Below, one piece after another: positions 15,072 through 22,794 of a stretch of 29,717 bases of DNA (positions within the stretch are counted from its first letter, which is position 1; the number at the start of each line of letters is the position of its first letter). This DNA is from Gammaproteobacteria bacterium (GTDB taxonomy: Bacteria > Pseudomonadota > Gammaproteobacteria > Pseudomonadales > Cellvibrionaceae). Location: NCBI GenBank assembly GCA_021151835.1, contig JAGKWO010000046.1, positions 1 to 29,717 of the forward strand, written 5' to 3'. The position numbers and the translations under genes are program-made. The notes under the pieces are model-generated. The model searched no databases. It saw nothing but the letters and a program-made list of their open reading frames with translations, and was not told the DNA's origin.

Positions 15072-15269
15072 TTACCCCAGCAGGTGTACAAAAACTTCCT
15101 TGATTACAAACACCATAATCGCAAAACCTAACACGCCGAAAAGCACAAAAGTCCCAAACTTGCCTGCTTTGGATTTTTTTGCCAGATCCCACACAATAAA
15201 AAACATAAAGATAATTAACCCGCCGCCACAGATATACATAGCAAGGGATTCAAATTGTTCCATTGTCAT
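15072..15269 (-). CDS. DUF2788-family small membrane protein
   Basis: A 65-residue protein with two membrane helices, SLAMYICGGGLIIFMFFIVW and GTFVLFGVLGFAIMVFVIK, joined by the conserved basic loop DLAKKSKAGKFG. This matches DUF2788, a family of unknown function found in pseudomonads and relatives. It precedes the hybrid-kinase gene by 39 bp on the same strand and is probably in one transcript with it; a link in function is possible but unproven. The first of two close ATGs (15269, then 15263) is listed. Confidence 0.8.
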   Translation of the reverse strand: MTMEQFESLAMYICGGGLIIFMFFIVWDLAKKSKAGKFGTFVLFGVLGFAIMVFVIKEVFVHLLG

Positions 15270-15443
15270 CGTTGATTTCGCCTGAAAGGATTAAATACGC
15301 CTGGATAGGGGAACCTTAGCAGGTCCCCGCACCGGGAAGGAAAACCGGGGCGCCATTCTAACGAAAACCCGTATTCAAGTTTAGCGTTAATAGCGGTATT
15401 TCAGCGATTCATAATAAACTGATGGCGACTAACCTGATTGACA

Positions 15444-15470
15444 ATAAAAAGCCACCGGAACGGTGGCTTT
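15444..15470 (-). terminator. Intrinsic terminator of etfBA
   Basis: AAAGCCACCG (15448-15457) and CGGTGGCTTT (15461-15470) form a perfect 10-bp stem with loop GAA. On the minus strand it is followed by TTTTTATT. It lies 25 bp after the etfA stop. No other feature is clear between 15270 and 15444, the upstream region of the DUF2788 gene. Confidence 0.9.
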
Positions 15471-15495
15471 GGAGCGGTTTCTGAACAAGGGATTG

Positions 15496-16437
15496 TCACA
15501 ATTGTTTTATCAACTCGGGCAAGGTATCAAATAAGTCAGCCACCAAACCATAGTCGGCCACTTCAAATATGGGCGCCTCCGGGTCTTTATTGATCGCCAC
15601 AATCACACGCGCTTCGCTCATCCCCGCCAGATGCTGGACCGCCCCGGAAATTCCTATGGCGATATACAAATCCGGCGCGATGACTTTTCCGGTTTGTCCC
15701 ACTTGCACATCATTGGCAACAAACCCCGCATCTACTGCGGCGCGCGATGCGCCTACCGCGGCGCCGAGTTTATCCGCAAGCGTGTAAAGCAACGCAAAAT
15801 TTTCGCGGTTCTGCAGCCCCCTTCCCCCGGAGACCACAATCCGGGCAGCCGTTAGTTCAGGTCGCTCAAGCACAACCGTTTCTTCACTGATGAGCCGGCT
15901 CAGATGCTGCACAGCGGGCCCCGGAACAATCAATTGCCGGGCAGACGACGGGCCGGGCGCTACAGCGTCAAATGCACTGGTGCGAATACCCAGTAATATT
16001 TGGCGCTGTTCAGTGTGTACATTGGCAATAGCACTGCCGGCATAGACCGGACGCTGGAAGTGATTGGCAGATTTGATGGCAATCACATCGGTGATTGGCT
16101 GGTTATCCAGCAACGCCGCCAGACGTGGCAGGAGATTTTTGCCAAACGAGCTGGAGGCGATAAACAGATAATCATAAGAAGTGGCGAGATTTGCCAGCCA
16201 GGGGGCGAGGGTTTCGACGAGGGAATCCGGCAAATGATCCGCGCAAATCACTTGCCCTGCATTAGCGACAGCAAGCGCCGCCGCCACCTGCAATGCAGTT
16301 CCCCCGCACAGCACCAGGTCACAATCCAGCGCTTGCTGCTGACGCAGGCAGTCCACCGCCCCCAACACCTGCTCATTGGCAACACCAAGTCCATCATCGG
16401 CCGGTTCCAGAATGACCAATACCTTTACCTTATTCAT
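15496..16437 (-). CDS. etfA: EtfA, electron transfer flavoprotein alpha subunit
   Basis: A complete 313-residue alpha subunit. It carries the FAD of the soluble ETF heterodimer, which takes electrons from acyl-CoA and other flavin dehydrogenases to the membrane ETF-ubiquinone oxidoreductase. The C-terminal FAD-binding domain is typical: VSGGRGLQNRENF, AVGASRAAVDAGFV, VGQTGKVIAPDLYIAIGISGAVQHLAGM and VAINKDPEAPIFEVADYG. ATG 16437 overlaps the etfB stop by four bases (ATGA), so the two are translationally coupled. A terminator follows directly. No dehydrogenase partner gene is in the window. Confidence 0.97.
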   Translation of the reverse strand: MNKVKVLVILEPADDGLGVANEQVLGAVDCLRQQQALDCDLVLCGGTALQVAAALAVANAGQVICADHLPDSLVETLAPWLANLATSYDYLFIASSSFGKNLLPRLAALLDNQPITDVIAIKSANHFQRPVYAGSAIANVHTEQRQILLGIRTSAFDAVAPGPSSARQLIVPGPAVQHLSRLISEETVVLERPELTAARIVVSGGRGLQNRENFALLYTLADKLGAAVGASRAAVDAGFVANDVQVGQTGKVIAPDLYIAIGISGAVQHLAGMSEARVIVAINKDPEAPIFEVADYGLVADLFDTLPELIKQL

Positions 16438-17183
16438 AGAACCCGCGCCTCCGTGCGAAGCTTTTCCAGCAGCTCGGTCACAGTATTCACCTTTATACCT
16501 GCCGGACGCGATTTGGGCGCGACAAGTGATTCAGTGATAACGCGCTGGTTAAAAGCCACACCCAAATCCGCAGGAACCACTACAACAAGCGGCTTTTGCC
16601 GTGCCTTGATAATGTTAGGCATGGTGGGAAAACGCGGTTGGTTGAGGCGCAAATCGGTGGTAACCACGGCGGGAAGACGCAGCGCCAGGGTTTGCAATCC
16701 GCTATCCAGCTCGCGCGTTACATGAATTTCCTCCCCTATCAACCGGATTTTGGAGGCAAAGGTTCCCTGAGGATAATTGCATAACGCCGCCAGCATTTGC
16801 CCGGTTTGGTTGTGATCGCCATCAATCGATTGCTTGCCCAGGAGGATCAATCCCGGCTGTTCCTGTACCACGATAGCCTTAAGTAACCTGGCAATTGACA
16901 GGGGTTCAAGTGCTTCATCTGTGTTGATGTGGATTGCCCGGTCAGCGCCAAGTGCCAATGCGGCACGCAGTTGCTCCTGGACCACAACCGGGCCAACACT
17001 GGCGACCACCACTTCAGTGGCGATGCCCTGCTCTTTCAGGCGGATGGCCTCTTCGACAGCGATTTCACAAAAGGGATTTATTGCCATTTTGGCAGTGGCG
17101 ATATCCATTCCACTGCCATCCGGGAGCGGGCGCACGCGCACATTCGGGTCCACTGTACGCTTGATAGCAACTAATATTTTCAC
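16434..17183 (-). CDS. etfB: EtfB, electron transfer flavoprotein beta subunit
   Basis: A complete 249-residue beta subunit, binding AMP and partnering EtfA. The GTG at 17183 (encoding MKILVAIKRTVDPN) is chosen, since AAGGAA lies seven bases upstream and the family begins exactly there; the longer frame to 17225 adds 14 unrelated residues. Conserved: NPFCEIAVEEAIRLKEQG, LGADRAIHI and the LGKQSIDGDHNQTGQMLAA nucleotide-binding loop. Overlaps etfA. It diverges from the lipoprotein gene at 17415. Confidence 0.97.
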   Translation of the reverse strand: MKILVAIKRTVDPNVRVRPLPDGSGMDIATAKMAINPFCEIAVEEAIRLKEQGIATEVVVASVGPVVVQEQLRAALALGADRAIHINTDEALEPLSIARLLKAIVVQEQPGLILLGKQSIDGDHNQTGQMLAALCNYPQGTFASKIRLIGEEIHVTRELDSGLQTLALRLPAVVTTDLRLNQPRFPTMPNIIKARQKPLVVVVPADLGVAFNQRVITESLVAPKSRPAGIKVNTVTELLEKLRTEARVL

Positions 17184-17304
17184 AATGCATTCCTTGTGAT
17201 AGCAGATGTTTTCCCTACTATTCAATGATCACTTATCATCAATGACCATTCATCGGTAGGATGGTAAAAGCGGCAAGGTCAGTTGCCGCCACCGAATTAT
17301 AACC

Positions 17305-17323
17305 AGCCAAAGCCAATTTGGCT
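17305..17323. other. Inverted repeat in etfB-lipoprotein divergent gap
   Basis: AGCCAAA (17305-17311) and TTTGGCT (17317-17323) with a 5-nt spacer, in the 231-bp gap between the divergent genes. It is a possible operator but too short to interpret further; no promoter with good -35 and -10 elements is evident. Confidence 0.3.
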
Positions 17324-17414
17324 GCAATTCCAATGCATAACTGGACGCCAGCAACCAGTTCACGCACAATTTGCGCCCCTTGTTTAGTCATTCCAACACC
17401 TGCGGAAGTTTTTT

Positions 17415-18134
17415 ATGCGTATTACCAAAGTTGCCACTATCGCCGTGATTTGTTTATTTCTTTCTGCGTGTGTGTCATCGCTCCTGATCGGCAACCAGCT
17501 ACAAAGCAAATTGATGTGGTCATTTTTAAAGCCACTGGTGGGGTTTGATCCCAATGAAGTTAACCTTTTTGAAACACCTATGGTTAAAGACCGGATGACC
17601 AAACTGCTGGGCGACAAATACGAACCCACCATGAAGCTGTTGCGTACCGCACAAACCATCCAGCAGGAAGGCGCGCTCTTCTATGTCGCTTCACGTTATG
17701 CCCCGGCCCAGGTCCAGGCGGTAACCGATAAAGCAGGCATGATCTGGAACGCGGACACCAACCAGATGGCGGTGATGCTGATTAAAGATGGCACACCGCA
17801 AATTTTCTCGGAGCAAATTGAAGGCGCCAAGGAAAAAATTACCCCGGTACTACCGAAAGAATTACAAACTGCCTACGACAAAGCCCAAGCCGTTAAAGAA
17901 ACACTCACGGAAAAACAAAAGGCACTGGAAAACGCCCAAAAAATTATCGAAAACCCGCTTGAAGCCACCGGTGAAACGGTGAAACAAAAAATTGATTCAA
18001 GCGTTGAACAGAAAAAAGATACCGCCAGACAGAAGGTAGATGAAAAAGTCCGCCATACCGCCCCGGTAATTGACCAGGACCAACTCGATCTGGATGAAGC
18101 ACTGAAAAAAGAAACTGAAAACCCGCAACAATAA
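17415..18134 (+). CDS. Lipoprotein of unknown function, 239 aa
   Basis: No family named. A lipoprotein signal ends at LSAC (Cys 19). Residues 20-140 are mixed alpha/beta with a stretch PNEVNLFETPMVKDRMTKLL and VASRYAPAQVQAVTDKAG; residues 140-220 are a long charged helix rich in Lys, Glu, Gln and Ala (for example KEKITPVLPKELQTAYDKAQ and TVKQKIDSSVEQKK), predicted to be coiled coil. GGAAG is seven bases before the ATG at 17415. Likely a periplasm-facing structural or envelope protein. It may begin the plus-strand run that includes the DoxX and sigma-factor genes (67 bp to the next start). Confidence 0.7.
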   Translation: MRITKVATIAVICLFLSACVSSLLIGNQLQSKLMWSFLKPLVGFDPNEVNLFETPMVKDRMTKLLGDKYEPTMKLLRTAQTIQQEGALFYVASRYAPAQVQAVTDKAGMIWNADTNQMAVMLIKDGTPQIFSEQIEGAKEKITPVLPKELQTAYDKAQAVKETLTEKQKALENAQKIIENPLEATGETVKQKIDSSVEQKKDTARQKVDEKVRHTAPVIDQDQLDLDEALKKETENPQQ

Positions 18135-18201
18135 GCTGTAACAAATCCATTGCTGCTGCATCTACAGGTTCACAATATTTTTAGTGGCCCTGTAGGTGCT
18201 T

Positions 18202-18834
18202 ATGATTACACACAATCCCGCTTACGCCTTTCAATTGTTAATCAACGGCAGCCAAAACCTGGCCAGTCTTGGTTTGCGCCTTTACCTCGCGCCAATTTTC
18301 TGGATGGCAGGTATTAACAAATTCAATTCATTTGGAGACACGGTAAGCTGGTTTGGCAATTCAGATTGGGGCCTCGGCCTGCCCTTTCCCTGGTTGATGG
18401 CAGCACTCGCAACCGCAACCGAATTAGCCGGGGCGATATTACTAACCCTGGGATTGATGACCCGCCTGATTTCCATTCCGTTAATTATTACCATGTTAGT
18501 CGCGATCACCAGCGTCCATTGGGACAATGGTTGGCAGGCAATTGCCGATGCACAAGCGCCGTTTGCCAATTCACACGTACTGTCTGCGCCGGAAAAACTT
18601 GCGCAAGCCCGCCATATTTTGCAAGCGCACGGCGATTACGAATGGCTAACATCCAGCGGAAAATTTGTCATTTTGAATAACGGTATAGAGTTCGCCACAA
18701 CCTATTTGATTATGTTATTGGCATTGATCGGATTGGGTGCAGGCAAATACCACAGCCTTGATTATTGGTGCGCACGCACATTGCAAAATAAAAAAATGAT
18801 CGCCAGCTTACCGGCCACTAAACAGGAATGCTAA
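18202..18834 (+). CDS. DoxX-family membrane protein
   Basis: A 210-residue inner-membrane protein with four to five helices: LASLGLRLYLAPIFWMAGINK, LMAALATATELAGAILLTLG, SIPLIITMLVAITSVHW, and a last helix IEFATTYLIMLLALIGLGAG. The family motif RLYLAPIFWMAGINKF and the GLMTRLISIPL turn mark it as DoxX-like. The ATG at 18202 is preferred to the GTG at 18196, because TGTAGG is placed correctly for it. DoxX-family proteins sit with ECF sigma factors and are linked to thiol or oxidative stress in several bacteria; here the ECF gene starts 48 bp downstream. Confidence 0.88.
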   Translation: MITHNPAYAFQLLINGSQNLASLGLRLYLAPIFWMAGINKFNSFGDTVSWFGNSDWGLGLPFPWLMAALATATELAGAILLTLGLMTRLISIPLIITMLVAITSVHWDNGWQAIADAQAPFANSHVLSAPEKLAQARHILQAHGDYEWLTSSGKFVILNNGIEFATTYLIMLLALIGLGAGKYHSLDYWCARTLQNKKMIASLPATKQEC

Positions 18835-18882
18835 GCTTGCCGCTAATTCTTCTCCTTGTTTACGTGCGGCGTCATTAATCCC

Positions 18883-19491
18883 ATGGATGAAAATGTATTA
18901 ATCACCTTGCTTATTGCTGGTGACGATAAAGCGTTTCGTTACCTGATAAGCCAATACCAGGCACTCATGCTGAGTATTGCCCGCGCCATCGTGGGCGATG
19001 TATTTGCCGATGAAATAGTGCAGGAATCCTGGGTGTCCGTTTATAAAAATATTGCCGGCTTTGAAAAACGCGCCTCGTTGAAAACCTGGCTGCTCACTAT
19101 TGTCAGTAACCAGGCCAAAGCGCGCTTGCGTAAGGAGTCGCGGATGGTTTCACTGGAACAATTGGATGGTGAAACCCCTGGCAGTTATCTGGACAACACC
19201 CGTTTCAAGGATAACGGGCATTGGCAACACGCGATTACATCATGGAGCAATGAATCCCCTGAAGCCTTACTGGAAGAAAAACAATTACAGGTGTGCATCA
19301 ACAAAACATTAAACCAACTTCCCCCTGCACAGAAAGCGGCGTTTATTTTGCGCGATATAGAACAACAATCATTTGACGATATTTGTAGCATTCTCAATGT
19401 CAGCGCCGCCAATGTTCGCGTCCTGGTACATCGGGCACGCCTGACATTGATGCAAGTGATAGATCGCTATCAGGAGACTGGCTCATGTTAA
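18883..19491 (+). CDS. ECF-type RNA polymerase sigma factor
   Basis: A 202-residue sigma-70-family factor with only regions 2 and 4. Region 2: FRYLISQYQALMLSIARAIVGD through DEIVQESWVSVYKNIAGFEK and LKTWLLTIVSNQAKARLRK. Region 4: LNQLPPAQKAAFILRDIEQQSFDDICSILNVSAANVRVLVHRARLTLM, with the HTH at the end. Start ATG 18883 is used; an in-frame TTG at 18856 has no support. The next gene is its likely anti-sigma factor, overlapping by 7 bp, so they are translationally coupled. Target promoters cannot be read from the sequence. Confidence 0.93.
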   Translation: MDENVLITLLIAGDDKAFRYLISQYQALMLSIARAIVGDVFADEIVQESWVSVYKNIAGFEKRASLKTWLLTIVSNQAKARLRKESRMVSLEQLDGETPGSYLDNTRFKDNGHWQHAITSWSNESPEALLEEKQLQVCINKTLNQLPPAQKAAFILRDIEQQSFDDICSILNVSAANVRVLVHRARLTLMQVIDRYQETGSC

Positions 19492-19760
19492 GTTGCAAAC
19501 AGGTTGCCACACTTGCCAGCCAGTACCTGGATAAAGACACTGGCACTCTTCTAACCTGGAAAATTCGTTTACATCTGATGATGTGCGCCAATTGCCGTCG
19601 TTTTGTGCGGCATTTAAAAATCACCCGAGCCGTCACCAAACACATTGCAATAAATGACAACACTGTAGACACGGAAGCCATCTGGAGCAGATTGCAAGAA
19701 AAAATCCAGCGCGAAAAAAACAAGGATAACCACAATCACAACCCTGAAAACGGGCGCTAG
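19485..19760 (+). CDS. Soluble zinc-binding anti-sigma factor
   Basis: A 91-residue protein with a zf-HC2 (ZAS) motif: H30-x3-C34-x2-C37 in HLMMCANCRRF, with C4 at the start as the fourth ligand. There is no membrane helix, so it is cytoplasmic. In soluble ZAS proteins the zinc site is often redox-sensitive and releases the sigma factor when oxidised; that is a family-based inference. It overlaps the sigma-factor gene by 7 bp and the exporter gene's ribosome site overlaps its stop codon. Confidence 0.85.
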   Translation: MLSCKQVATLASQYLDKDTGTLLTWKIRLHLMMCANCRRFVRHLKITRAVTKHIAINDNTVDTEAIWSRLQEKIQREKNKDNHNHNPENGR

Positions 19761-19769
19761 GAAATTACG

Positions 19770-20528
19770 TTGGAATTCGCATTCGAAACACTGCTCTTTT
19801 TATTTTTCGCTGCCGCTCTTGCCGGCTTTCTGGATACGCTTGCCGGCGGCGGTGGCCTCATTACTGTTCCCGCATTAGTGGTAGCCGGCGTTCCACCGCT
19901 AGCAGCACTGGGCACCAACAAATTGCAAAGTTCAATCGGCTCGGGCACAGCCAGCGTTTTATTATTTAAACGCAAAAAAATTCTGTGGCCGGAAATCAAA
20001 GCGCTCATGCTGATGGCATTTATCGGATCGATTATTGGCAGTGTGCTGGTGCAATTTATCAATACCAAAGCGCTGGGTTTTATTATCCCATTGGTACTGA
20101 TCATTATCGCTGCTTATTTTATTACTGCACCTTATCTGAACCTGGAAACGGATAAGCCGCGCATTTCCGACAGCACCTATAAGAATATTGTTGTTCCGGT
20201 TATAGGTGCGTATGACGGGATGTTTGGTCCGGGAACCGGATCTTTTTTAGCCGTATCCGGCGTTAGCCTGCGCGCCCTTGATTTAATCAAAGCAACTGCC
20301 ACCGCCAAACCGCTGAATTTTGCGACGAATATTGCGTCGCTACTGGTTTTTATTGCGGCGGGAAACGTTATCTGGATTGCCGGTGCTGCGATGATGGTTG
20401 GCCAAATGCTGGGAGCCTGGTTAGGGTCTCATTACCTGTTCAAGGTCAACCCCAACATCCTCAGGATACTGATTGTTACAATATGTTTAATTATGTTGGG
20501 CCAATATGGGTACAAGCAGTTTGCTTGA
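19770..20528 (+). CDS. TSUP/TauE-SafE-family membrane permease
   Basis: A 252-residue inner-membrane protein of the TSUP (sulfite exporter TauE/SafE-like) family with eight or so helices. Hallmarks: GFLDTLAGGGGLITVPALV, PLAALGTNKLQSSIGSGTAS, and the second-half repeat GAYDGMFGPGTGSFL followed by LNFATNIASLLVF. The family moves sulfite, taurine, sulfoacetate or similar sulfur compounds; the real substrate is not known. The start is a TTG at 19770, with AGGAAA seven bases before; no ATG suits. It is nine bases after the anti-sigma gene, hence one operon. Confidence 0.9.
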   Translation: MEFAFETLLFLFFAAALAGFLDTLAGGGGLITVPALVVAGVPPLAALGTNKLQSSIGSGTASVLLFKRKKILWPEIKALMLMAFIGSIIGSVLVQFINTKALGFIIPLVLIIIAAYFITAPYLNLETDKPRISDSTYKNIVVPVIGAYDGMFGPGTGSFLAVSGVSLRALDLIKATATAKPLNFATNIASLLVFIAAGNVIWIAGAAMMVGQMLGAWLGSHYLFKVNPNILRILIVTICLIMLGQYGYKQFA

Positions 20529-20567
20529 TAATGCAAACACCAATAATTTTGCAAGAAGCCCGGCATT

Positions 20568-20987
20568 ATGAATTTACTTGTACGCACAATATCATGCCTG
20601 CTAATTACCAGCTTGAACGCCTGCGTTGTGGTCCCCAAAAAAGTGGCGAGCTACGACGAGAAATGCAAAGTGGCTGTGCAAAAAGTTACCCTGGATCTCG
20701 CACCAATGGAAAGCGATAACGACTGGAGCTGCACCAATGAGCATTGCACGTGGGATATTTCGTCTGAAATAGTCAATGCCGTGTTGACCACCACCACCAG
20801 TGCCGTGGTATCCGGTTCTGTCGCATTGGCTGGTAACACGCGTTATTGGTTAGAGAGCAAAGGGGACTGCCCGAATGAAAGTTCGCCGGAAAATTTACCC
20901 GTGGAAAAACAATCACCAATCCAGCAACAAGAAAAACCCGCTGATAAATATCTGATTCAGGAAGAAATCGTTACCGCTAAATCCTGA
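20568..20987 (+). CDS. Small lipoprotein of unknown function, 139 aa
   Basis: A lipoprotein signal ends at LNAC (Cys 19). The mature part contains several Cys (at YDEKCKVAV, WSCTNEHCTWD and GDCPNE) that may form disulfides, a glycine-free SSEIVNAVLTTTTSAVVSG stretch and a Gln/Glu/Lys-rich tail. I do not recognise a family. It ends 11 bases into the convergent methyltransferase gene, a tail-to-tail overlap. It may be the last gene of the plus-strand operon, 39 bp after the exporter gene. Confidence 0.6.
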   Translation: MNLLVRTISCLLITSLNACVVVPKKVASYDEKCKVAVQKVTLDLAPMESDNDWSCTNEHCTWDISSEIVNAVLTTTTSAVVSGSVALAGNTRYWLESKGDCPNESSPENLPVEKQSPIQQQEKPADKYLIQEEIVTAKS

Positions 20988-21495
20988 TTTTATTATTAAC
21001 ATCCCTGTTTTCAGTAATTGGCCGCTGCGCAATCACTGCCCTGCCCGATTTACTCATCCGATCATAAAGGACAACGTGCACAGTCGCCGCCAAATTCATA
21101 CAGCCAATCGTTGGTATATAAACAACGTGATCGCATCGATCCAGAATTTCGCTTTTCAATGAACCATCTTCCGGACCAAAAATATAATACGCCTGTTCCG
21201 GATGGATAAAATCCATTAACGGCACCGCTCCCTCAATCAGCTCAATGGCAACCAGTTTGACTCCGGCTAGCGGTGCATCCGGTAAATTTTCTACGTGTGT
21301 TAACGGAATTTTGCTTTGCGCATTTTTAGTATCGGTTGCAAATTTGCGGGCGCGATCAAAACGCACACCCGAATAAAAAACGGCATCGGCTTCATAACAT
21401 CCCGCTGCGCGCATCACCATACCAACGTTGGTCGGACTTTTGGGATTAACCAAACCAATATAGGCGTGCGGCTTTTGCAAATCTGAATGACTCAT
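20977..21495 (-). CDS. TrmH-family (SPOUT) RNA methyltransferase
   Basis: A 172-residue SPOUT-class S-adenosylmethionine-dependent RNA 2'-O-methyltransferase. The three motifs are visible: PTNVGMVMRAA (motif 1), YYIFGPEDGSLKSEIL (motif 2) and YIPTIGCMNLAATVHVVLYDRM (motif 3, with the knot and Asn). The start is ATG 21495, eight bases after TAGG; the upstream TTG at 21510 is inside the end of nspC. The substrate RNA is not predictable. It follows the carboxynorspermidine decarboxylase by 11 bp on the same strand, so is probably cotranscribed. Confidence 0.88.
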   Translation of the reverse strand: MSHSDLQKPHAYIGLVNPKSPTNVGMVMRAAGCYEADAVFYSGVRFDRARKFATDTKNAQSKIPLTHVENLPDAPLAGVKLVAIELIEGAVPLMDFIHPEQAYYIFGPEDGSLKSEILDRCDHVVYIPTIGCMNLAATVHVVLYDRMSKSGRAVIAQRPITENRDVNNKIRI

Positions 21496-21506
21496 CGAAT
21501 AGCCTA

Positions 21507-22694
21507 TCAAGAAAGACGTTGCTTGAAATCGTTGTAACCAAATTCGCGAATGACTTCCAGCTCATCGGTACGCGAATCCCAAAGGGCAATGGCGGGCAAA
21601 TTGATTCCGTTAAAAGTCGTAGTTTTTACCATGGTGTAGTGAGCCATATCATCAAACATCAAACGCTGGCCAACTTGCAAGGGTTGGGCAAACGAATAAT
21701 CACCTATGACATCACCGGCCAGGCAGGTCATACCTCCCAGCCGATAAGTGCAGGGTAATTCATCGGGTAGCCCTGCTTGCAAAATATCAGCGCGATAAGG
21801 CATTTCCAGCACGTCCGGCATATGACAGGTAGCAGAGGTATCCAGGATTGCTTGCGCCATTAGGTTCCAGCTAATATCCAATACTTCGGCGACCAATACA
21901 CCGCTACGAAGGGCAACCGCTTCACCCGGCTCCAGGTAAACCTGCAAATTATAATCAGCGCGAAATGTTTTAATCGTTTCAATTAACTCATCAACCTGAT
22001 AATCCTCACGGCTGATATGGTGGCCGCCGCCAAAATTAATCCATTGGATATGCGCAAAATATTTTCCGAATTTTTCTTTTACCGCAACGAGTGTGCGTTG
22101 CAATGGTGGTAAATCCTGTTGGCATAATGTATGGAAATGCAAACCGCTAATACCATCCAGAATATTCGGATTTTCTTGCAAGGCTTGTTCAAATTGCGCA
22201 ATAGGCACACCCATACGCGAACAAGGGGCACAGGGATCATAAAGGGCAACATCACCCTCGGAATGTTCAGGATTAATGCGAATCCCGAATTGCAACTCAG
22301 GGCGATGTTGTTGTGCCCTCAATGCTAAGGGTTTAAAACGTAACCACTGGGAAAAAGAGTTAAATAGCACATGATCAGCGATTGTTAAAATTTCGATCAA
22401 ATCCGATTCTTTATATGCTGCGGAATAGCAGTGGACCTCACCACCAAATTCTTCCTTTCCCAATCGGGCTTCGTGTAAACCACTGGCACAAGTCCCGGAA
22501 AGATATTGGCGAAATAAAGGTGCAAGCGTCCAGCAGGAAAACGCTTTTAGCGCCGCCACTATTTTCGCACCACTTTCGCGCTGGACACGGTTGAGGATTT
22601 TTAAATTATCTTCCACGGCTGCCTTGTCGATAACAAAGCAAGGTGATGGCACTCGAGTGGGATCAAAATTATTAAAATATTCGCGCTTTTTCAT
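21507..22694 (-). CDS. nspC: Carboxynorspermidine/carboxyspermidine decarboxylase
   Basis: A 395-residue PLP enzyme of the alanine-racemase-fold (fold type III) decarboxylases. It removes the carboxyl group from carboxynorspermidine or carboxyspermidine, the last step of the alternative polyamine route. PLP lysine K50 is in AALKAFSCW; CASGLHEA, LQFGIRINPEHSEG, SRMGVPI, INFGGGHHISREDY and EPGEAVALRSGVLV are all conserved in this family. It lies 100 bp downstream of the synthase, on the same strand. Which polyamine is produced depends on the amine substrate and cannot be told from the sequence. Confidence 0.93.
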   Translation of the reverse strand: MKKREYFNNFDPTRVPSPCFVIDKAAVEDNLKILNRVQRESGAKIVAALKAFSCWTLAPLFRQYLSGTCASGLHEARLGKEEFGGEVHCYSAAYKESDLIEILTIADHVLFNSFSQWLRFKPLALRAQQHRPELQFGIRINPEHSEGDVALYDPCAPCSRMGVPIAQFEQALQENPNILDGISGLHFHTLCQQDLPPLQRTLVAVKEKFGKYFAHIQWINFGGGHHISREDYQVDELIETIKTFRADYNLQVYLEPGEAVALRSGVLVAEVLDISWNLMAQAILDTSATCHMPDVLEMPYRADILQAGLPDELPCTYRLGGMTCLAGDVIGDYSFAQPLQVGQRLMFDDMAHYTMVKTTTFNGINLPAIALWDSRTDELEVIREFGYNDFKQRLS

Positions 22695-22794
22695 TGGGGT
22701 AATTTTTTACAGTTGAGGCGAGGAACGAGATCCAACACTCTACGCTGGATTACATGTTGCGGTTCGCAAGCTCACCAGCAACCTACCTGTGAAA

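Noticed and set aside
18856..18882. Longer N-terminus of the ECF sigma factor starting at a TTG
   Set aside because: No ribosome site precedes it and family members begin at the ATG used here (18883).
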